In this document: positions 58,501 through 64,000 of the stretch, in pieces
Layout of the letters: each line of letters starts with the position of its first letter
How positions within the stretch are numbered: the first letter of the stretch is position 1
From: Isoetes taiwanensis
Lineage: Eukaryota > Streptophyta > Lycopodiopsida > Isoetales > Isoetaceae
Assembly: GCA_021234155.1 (NCBI GenBank)
Contig: JAJEKV010000011.1
Span: 23,804,101-23,868,100, forward strand
DNA: 64,000 nucleotides
Direction of reading: 5' to 3'
Translations under genes and position numbers: made by a program
The notes under the pieces: generated by a model
What the model was told of the DNA's origin: nothing
What the model saw: the letters and a program-made list of their open reading frames with translations, nothing else
Database searches by the model: none

Positions 58501-59204
58501 GCTGCATTTTAAATTTGAAATCTGATTCATCTCTCAGATGCGTGCGTGTTGGGTGGTTCTTGTGGTGGTTGTATTTGCATTCTTATTTGTTTCTGTTTAC
58601 TTTTCGGTTTCTTATCATTCTTTTCTTAGCCTTGATCCCATCCTTCTTTGGCTCTGTGGCATAGATCTCACAGGTGTTCTCAATTCGCAATTGTCCTACC
58701 ACCCCATAAAACCTTTTGTTACATTAATGTCTAAAGAGGGTCCCACTATGTGTATTCCCATAGGTTATGTTGTTTTACATTTTTTTTGAAGGTTTGTTTG
58801 AACTAGTTATGCATGTATTATGTTTAGGTTTTAGTCATGTTTGTTGTAGTGTTTTGTCATTATGGTATTCCTTTGTGGTTCTTGTTAGATGCGTTGATTC
58901 TTGAATTTTATTTCAGGTATAACTTTGTTAGCTCGTTACTATCTACGGTCTTGATGTCTTCTCTTTTGCCATTCCGGTCATGGATTTTGAGTCTTTCTTA
59001 TTATGGGGTTTGCATTTGTCTTCACTTGAAAAGTTAGGCGAATGCAGTGCATGAATAATATAAGTTGGTATGTTTGTTTCTGCTTAGTAGTCTTGTGAAT
59101 TGGGTTTTTACGTAGTTTGTTGGTGATTTCATGTGCTTTGGTGGTGGCATTGATCTCTTGTTTTATGTTGATTTTCATACATGCTTTGCACTTATCGTCC
59201 GGTT

Positions 59205-59430
59205 GTCTTAGGGTTTCTTGGCCCTTCCCTCTATTTGTAAATGGCATCACCTCTCATCTCATGATTGTGCACTTTCAGCGGTGTGCCTTTATTCTAAGTG
59301 GTCTCATGTAGGTAGAGGTTTGAGGAGGTTCCTCTTTGTATGGGATGTGTGATGACGCATAGGACTTTCCCTAGAATGCTATAGTTCTCTTCTTATATAG
59401 AAAGAACTATCGATGAGAAAGGGCGTCTAT
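59205..59430 (+). repeat. Palindromic module, copy M3 (direct)
   Basis: Same order as at 50835-51070. Palindrome at 59368-59424 reads CTAGAATGCTATAGTTCTCT, then TCTTATATAGAAAGAACTAT. The A-for-G change in the left stem (AGTTC for GGTTC) is matched by GAACT in the right stem, so pairing is kept. Confidence 0.88.
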
Positions 59431-59781
59431 TCATCATTGTTTGTTGAGTCATCTTTAGCACGGAAAAACTTTCTTGTACGTGATTTCTTTGGCTACATAC
59501 ATATATATCCTTGTAGCTTCGAACAATTCTTACTTCATTTCCTTGAAATTTTGAGATTCTCCTTGTTCGGTGTTTCCCTCCTCCACTCCTCTGTAATTTT
59601 GTGCATGGTTGGTTAAGCAGCTTACTTGTTTAGTTGCTGTTCATCAGCCTTGTGAGGGCAATTTATACTTTTCTCTCTGCAATGCCGTTGAGGGTTGGTG
59701 GCCTCGCGAATTTCAGCCCCGTAGCGCCTTAAACCACGGAGGCACCTCGGGGATGACCAGGGGCAGGCCTAGTCTATCTTA

Positions 59782-59808
59782 CTCTCTCTCTCTCTCTCTC
59801 TCTCTCTC
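59782..59808. repeat. (CT)n microsatellite in unit B
   Basis: Thirteen CT units and a final C, at the position of the unit A array. Confidence 0.98.
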
Positions 59809-60045
59809 AGTAGCTTCATAGGCCAAGTGGGCCAATTTCTCTCGTTCGACATCATGCACTTTGTTCTTTCTTACATATATAGCGTTTGTTGATGCTTGAC
59901 TGTGGAAGCACTAACTCATTGTCTTGCCTTGACTTTCCGCTGAGGCGTTTTTTTGTATGATGGTGGGCGGTCCTCTTTCTTAGCGGTTCAGGAAGTAGTC
60001 TCTCGTGTTTTGGGAGTCGATTTGGGGTCATGCTTGGATTGATAG

Positions 60046-60474
60046 GGTTTACATTGTGGCGTTTTGAATTTGAGTACAATGAATCATAGAGTTCACAAAT
60101 AGCCCCAAATGGTGAGTAATAATATAATGATGGGAAGAACATCCTGAAACAACCCAAACACCCCAAGTTAAAAGCATCTGTGACTTTATCTTAAGCATCT
60201 GTGTTGAAATCCCCACCGATAACTCCACCCAGAACCGGCACTTTAAGGAATAACGTTAGGGAAGTATGAGGAATTTTACTGTGACTGTTTGTTCTCGTGA
60301 ATTAACTATTTTGAATATTATAATGCGTCAAACATAATAGCATAACTTATTAATTAAAGTTGCTTACAACGGATTAAATATATTTATAAATTTAAATTAG
60401 GACATTAAAAGAAAGCATGCTATGTGAGCTTGTGCGAAAAGCTTGGATCCCAAAAGCGAGCTGCGCCGGCGGCG
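60046..60474. other. Segment between unit B and inverted module M4
   Basis: AT-rich with no recognised gene. It lies inside an inverted repeat formed by modules M3 and M4. Confidence 0.5.
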
Positions 60475-60715
60475 TCCTATCCTGAACCGTGGTTCTCTTC
60501 TGTATAAGAAGAGAACCATTTGCGTCCTAGGGAAGGTCCTGCACAAATATCGGCATGGGCACGAGAGGACCTCCGCCAGACCCCATCATACATGAGACCA
60601 CGAATATTGCCAGGCACCTTTAGGAAAGTGTAGCGATCATGAGATGAGTGGTTGCGCGAATATAGAGAGCAGAAACCTAAGAACTTGGACGCACTCTTTT
60701 AGGCAAAAGCGCAAG
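60475..60715 (-). repeat. Palindromic module, copy M4 (inverted)
   Basis: Reverse complement of the M2/M3 module. The palindrome at 60481-60530 includes GTGGTTCTCTTC-tgtata-AGAAGAGAACCAT. It is followed by 'cccatcatacatgagaccac', 'gtgtagcgatcatgagatga' and 'cctaagaacttgg', the mirror of the direct copies. Confidence 0.88.
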
Positions 60716-60744
60716 TGGGATAATGAAGTGTAGTAATCTAAGTA

Positions 60745-60777
60745 TTACACTTTGGTTATCCCAATAACAAAGTGTAA
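60745..60777. repeat. ACACTTTG hairpin next to M4
   Basis: TTACACTTTG at 60745-60754 pairs with CAAAGTGTAA at 60768-60777, with inner GTTAT/ATAAC pairing. The same hairpin follows module M6 at 63628-63662. Confidence 0.88.
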
Positions 60778-60821
60778 GTAGTAGCAGGTTGGCAAAATAG
60801 TTAATTCACTATATAACATTG

Positions 60822-62875
60822 CTCTTTTGTCCCGGTGGCTCTGTTCCTCTAATCCCTGTCCCTTGTTCCATCCAGTTCGTATGAAAATCTTCGCATTCCT
60901 TTTCTTTTCATTTTGCATTTTATTACACATACCACTCTTTGAACGTTCAGTTTTGAGTCTCTTGAAAAAGCGCCTTTGCTCTTCTATTTGTCTTGACTCC
61001 CTCTAGCGCATACCTCTTGACTCATAGTAGTGTTTGAGTATGATTGTCCATTCATTATGTTGAACTTTACTATGTTGTTGATTGTTTCATCCACCTTGCT
61101 TGTGCTTTTATTCTTGTTGGTCTAGAATTATTTGGGTTTGCTTGGTCATTAAATTTGCAAGTTGTTCCAGGTTGTTCTCTTAACTCACGATTCTTCCAGG
61201 CGGTCATACTGGCACCCATCTTTCCCCGTATCTTTCTCGCCATAATGGGTTCTTTGGTGCGTCCTCTAGATTTCCCTACTTCTCGTTGTTTTAGATTGAA
61301 AATTACGGCTTGAATCGAAGTTATAAATGTGGTACATTCATGAATTTTAGTCCTTGCTAATTTCTTGTTGTTGCTCCTATTTGTTCTTTTACTCCAATCC
61401 TTCCTCTCATAATGTTCTCGGTGGATTCTCATGGATTGCCTATATGAGGGCAGCATATAACTCTTAGTCAATGGATTCTTAATGCTCTCATTAATTGCCT
61501 TCTTTGAACCTTTAGTTATTTCCATTTGTATGTCTCGGCCATTTTGTCCTGGTTTGCTTTGTTTTTCTCTACCTATTTGGGTCCCTTTTCTGTCCGTTTC
61601 CCATTGCAGTCTCTGTTGTCTTTTCACCCTATTTGTTCTTTCCTCTTGTTTCATTTTATCCCTTGAGAGATACATCTTTGCTCTCTTGTGTCTTGATTCC
61701 CTCCTTTGTTTGCCTTAGTTGTATTAGTTCTTCTTGTGTTGGTCAGTCACAGTCATGCCTTTTTCTCTCTTGATCTCTTAAAACTAGGGGCATTTTGATG
61801 TTCCTTTTCGCGACATTCTCCCTTTTGGCTGCATTTTAAATTTGAAATCTGATTTACATCTTCTCAAATTAGATGCGTGTTGGAGTGGTTCTTGTAGTCA
61901 GGTGTCTTGCATTCCACTATGGTATTTGTTCTTGTTTAGGGTTGCACTCTGATTTCTTCTTCCATTTACTGTAGCCTTGATCCATCTTGGCGGCTGCGGT
62001 GGCATCGTCTGCGATTGTTCTCGGTGCATAATTGTCCTACTACACCCATATGAAACCTTTTTGACCGTGTGTCTGGGGTCCCTATCGTCTTGTTCCCATA
62101 GGTTATGTTGTTTACTGTTTTGAAGGTTTGTTTGAACTAGTTATACATGTAGCGTGTATGTTTAGGTTTAGTCCTTGTTTGTTGTAGTGTTTGTCATTAT
62201 AGTATTCAACGTAGTTCCTTTGTTAGTAGATTGATTCTTGAATTTTAGTTCGGGTGCTCTTTGTTAGCTAATTCTTATCTCTGAGATGTGATGTCTTCTC
62301 TTTTATGCATTCCGGTGCATAGTTTTAGTCTTTCTTGTTATGGGGTTTGCATTTGTCTTCTACTTGAAAGTTAAGCGAATCGCATTACTTGCATAGATAA
62401 TATAGAAGTTAGGTATGTTTATTTCTTACTTAAAAAGTGAAACGTCATACCTTAGATTTAAGAGGTTTTTTAAAAACCAAGTTTACATTGGGGTGAAGAT
62501 TTTTCCACATGCCTTTGAGTGGGTAGCCATTGATCTTGTTTATGTTCGATTTTCATACCTTCTTTTGCCTTATCGCGGTCGGGTTATCTTAGGGTTTTAA
62601 CCCTTCCCTCTGACTAATAGTGGCATCCACACCATCTCCTGGTCCATTACACTTTCCTAAGCGGTGTGCCTTTACAATCTCACCGTGGTCTCTATGTATG
62701 AGTAGGGGTTTGAGGAGGTTCCTCTTTGTAGGATATTGTGTGCATAAGGACCTTTCCTAGAATCTTTATGGTTCTCTTCTTATATAGAGAACCATCGTCT
62801 GAGGAAAGGAGACGTCACAATTTTTAGCGATCGCGTTATTTTTGGGCGTGAGTCATCTTTGCTTTGAGCTTTCTT
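60822..62875. repeat. T-rich long repeat unit C (partial)
   Basis: Matches about 49125-51150 of unit A and 57520-59470 of unit B in order (for example 61800 with 50050, 62757 with 51018). It stops at 'tgagctttcttt' near 62875. It contains module M5. The 201-codon minus frame at 61675-61070 is not conserved in A or B. Confidence 0.87.
62585..62815 (+). repeat. Palindromic module, copy M5 (direct)
   Basis: Same order as M2 and M3. Palindrome at 62755-62807 reads CCTAGAATCTTTATGGTTCT, then CTTCTTATATAGAGAACCAT. Confidence 0.88.
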
Positions 62876-63303
62876 TGGCAACTACATGCATGAGTGAGCT
62901 CCAAAGTACCAAGACCGAACCATATCGGCTTATCGATATGATAGAAACCATCCACGTTAAAGTCAGAGAAATGAGCTATAAAAGTGGGAATAAATCTGAG
63001 CATAATATCGAAAAGTGAAGAGATGATCCACCAATGATCCTCGGAGCCACTGATTTCTGTTGAGATAAAATAGGCTGAGGCCACAGGAGGCTTCCTTAGT
63101 GCCCAGGCCATATGCTCTGTTTGGAAAATGCAAAAGCCGTAGGCCAACCTTTGAAAAAAGTAAAACCCATATAGGAGGAAGTAAGGTAGGAGAACTCGTC
63201 CCCACCAACAACAAGATTGACTCAGGCAGATGAGGAATGTGAAAGACACACAAGGCTTTATGGGAGAAAGGCCAAAGCATGCTTCTCTTGGGGCTTGTGC
63301 CAA
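62836..63303 (-). CDS. Unidentified 155-codon open frame between inverted modules
   Basis: Not recognised. The frame MAQAPREACFGLSPIKPCV... is uninterrupted, which is rare in this part of the window. It contains a hydrophobic and aromatic stretch (WGRVLLPYFLLYGFYFF, about residues 35-51) and later DIMLRFIPTFIAHFSDF and DKPIWFGLGTLELTHACSC. It lies between direct module M5 and inverted module M6, on unique sequence outside the T-rich unit except for its last 13 codons or so, which run into the end of unit C. It may be an exon of a host gene or a chance frame; no start context or splice site supports either. Confidence 0.3.
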   Translation of the reverse strand: MAQAPREACFGLSPIKPCVSFTFLICLSQSCCWWGRVLLPYFLLYGFYFFQRLAYGFCIFQTEHMAWALRKPPVASAYFISTEISGSEDHWWIISSLFDIMLRFIPTFIAHFSDFNVDGFYHIDKPIWFGLGTLELTHACSCQRKLKAKMTHAQK

Positions 63304-63339
63304 AGAAACTGGTCAAAGCGTGCTTCCAAAGCGGCGTCC

Positions 63340-63571
63340 TATCCTAGAATGATGGTTCTCTACATATAAGAGAACCATTTGCATTCTAGGAAAGGAATCC
63401 TATGCACAAATATCAACATCGACACAAAGAGGACATACTCAAACCCCCATCATACATGAGACCACGAGATATTGTAAGGCACACTACTAGGAAGTGTAAC
63501 GATAAATGAGATGAGGTGGGATGCCCTTTGCAAATAGAGGAAGGGAAGCGCCGAAACCTAAGACAAGCTGG
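63340..63571 (-). repeat. Palindromic module, copy M6 (inverted)
   Basis: Reverse complement of M5. The palindrome at 63342-63395 includes CCTAGAATGATGGTTCTCT, a short loop, AGAGAACCATTTGCATTCTAGG. 'cccatcatacatgagaccac' and 'gtgtaacgataaatgagatg' follow. With M4 it forms a direct pair that shares about 350 bp. Confidence 0.9.
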
Positions 63572-63855
63572 ACGCATAAGAGCAAAAGGCATAAATTAGG
63601 ATAGCAAAGTGTAACCATCCTAAATTATTACACTTTGGATTTATCCCAACAACAAAGTGTAAGTGAGTAATAGTTGAAAAATGAAATGTATATTATAATG
63701 TTATTGTGTAAGTGTTGGACCCAGCCTAGATCCAACGACTGAGATTTTAACCTTAAATTCAATAGCTGGTTAGCCATACAATCAGATTCTCGCCATCAGG
63801 CTTCCTCCATTAGCTGTTTTCTGTGTTAGAGAGGGCGACAGAGCTACTATTATTG
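63572..63855. other. Segment after module M6
   Basis: Contains three alternating copies of the CAAAGTGTAA/TTACACTTTG motif at 63605-63662, which can form two mutually exclusive hairpins, then possible 5' leader sequence of the frame starting at 63856. Confidence 0.6.
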
Positions 63856-64000
63856 ATGTCTACGGCAGTGCCAAAGAATAAGCCATGGGCTGATTCATGG
63901 CCGCATTGCGGAGTGAAAATGGAAACATCGACTATGGCGGAGTTGATCCACCGGTTCAGTTCCGTTCTTGGCTTTGATGCAAAATCTAAGCAACAAATAT
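63856..64000 (+). CDS. Possible 5' end of a gene, cut by the window edge
   Basis: Not recognised. An ATG at 63856 opens 48 codons without a stop up to the window end. It reads MSTAVPKNKPWADSWPHCG, then METSTMAELIHRFSSVLGF. The composition looks like a real soluble protein N-terminus. The bases before it (63720-63855) are free of the T-rich repeat and could be its leader. Too short to judge alone. Confidence 0.35.
   Translation, partial: MSTAVPKNKPWADSWPHCGVKMETSTMAELIHRFSSVLGFDAKSKQQI

Larger units (their letters stand above)
52551..60045. repeat. T-rich long repeat unit B
   Basis: Colinear copy of unit A (44244-51660), with frequent one-to-five-base indels and substitutions. It lacks the first 170 bp of unit A, including the leading palindrome, but has the palindromic module near its end (59205-59430), the CT array and the terminal GATTGATAGG. 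Frames are not conserved with unit A. Confidence 0.87.

Noticed and set aside
44075-60045. Units A and B as a pair of giant LTRs around 51661-52550
   Set aside because: No TG...CA ends, primer-binding site or polypurine tract could be found, and unit C shows that the repeat also occurs in part outside such a pair.
61070-61675. 201-codon minus-strand Lys/Arg/Asn-rich frame in unit C
   Set aside because: It arises from the A-rich complement of the T-rich repeat. The matching parts of units A and B do not keep it open.

Overview
The window is nuclear DNA of a land plant. It carries a long-terminal-repeat retrotransposon with a chromodomain, one plant-type L-gulonolactone oxidase exon preceded by a splice acceptor, tRNA-derived SINE-like pieces, CT microsatellites, telomere-like TTTAGGG-family motifs and very little dense coding. 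Nothing looks bacterial: there are no operons, Shine-Dalgarno sites or CRISPR arrays. The lineage below land plant cannot be fixed from this sequence. Reading frames are broken almost everywhere by small indels, and duplicated copies often disagree at CAG/CTG/CGG-type triplets, so some breaks may be draft-assembly error rather than biology.

Layout. 1-2498: copies of an older dispersed repeat plus short duplications. 2499-15791: one Ty3/gypsy chromovirus on the minus strand, inserted into a copy of that older repeat. It has TG...CA LTRs of about 1.7 kb, a primer-binding site like initiator tRNA-Met, a polypurine tract, gag, protease, reverse transcriptase, RNase H, integrase and chromodomain. 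Between the primer-binding site and gag lie about 4.3 kb that an ordinary chromovirus lacks. This part looks like two successive cassettes, each made of a pair of long imperfect palindromes, a TATAAATA box, and a broken reading frame with a proline-rich then Lys/Arg-rich middle. 15792-22475: repeats, pyrimidine tracts, a decayed protein-kinase-like sequence, a perfect 22-bp inverted repeat, fragments of an unidentified gene and an unusually CpG-dense block. 22509-23252: the 3' exon of an L-gulonolactone oxidase-like gene, the only clearly intact coding exon. 23253-44075: mostly AT-rich sequence without recognisable genes, with small tandem duplications, a few unassigned reading frames and a cluster of tRNA-like SINE pieces near 34 kb.

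44075-62875: a T-rich, apparently non-coding unit of about 7.5 kb present twice (A 44075-51660, B 52551-60045) and in part a third time (C 60822-62875). The junctions of these units repeatedly coincide with a roughly 55-bp palindrome that sits inside a conserved module of about 230 bp, found in both orientations. A 155-codon open frame lies between two inverted copies of the module, and a possible new gene begins at 63856 and runs off the window.

Most of the window is therefore transposon-derived. The features that are hardest to explain by known element types are the two palindrome-TATA-ORF cassettes upstream of gag and the palindromic modules that border the T-rich units.
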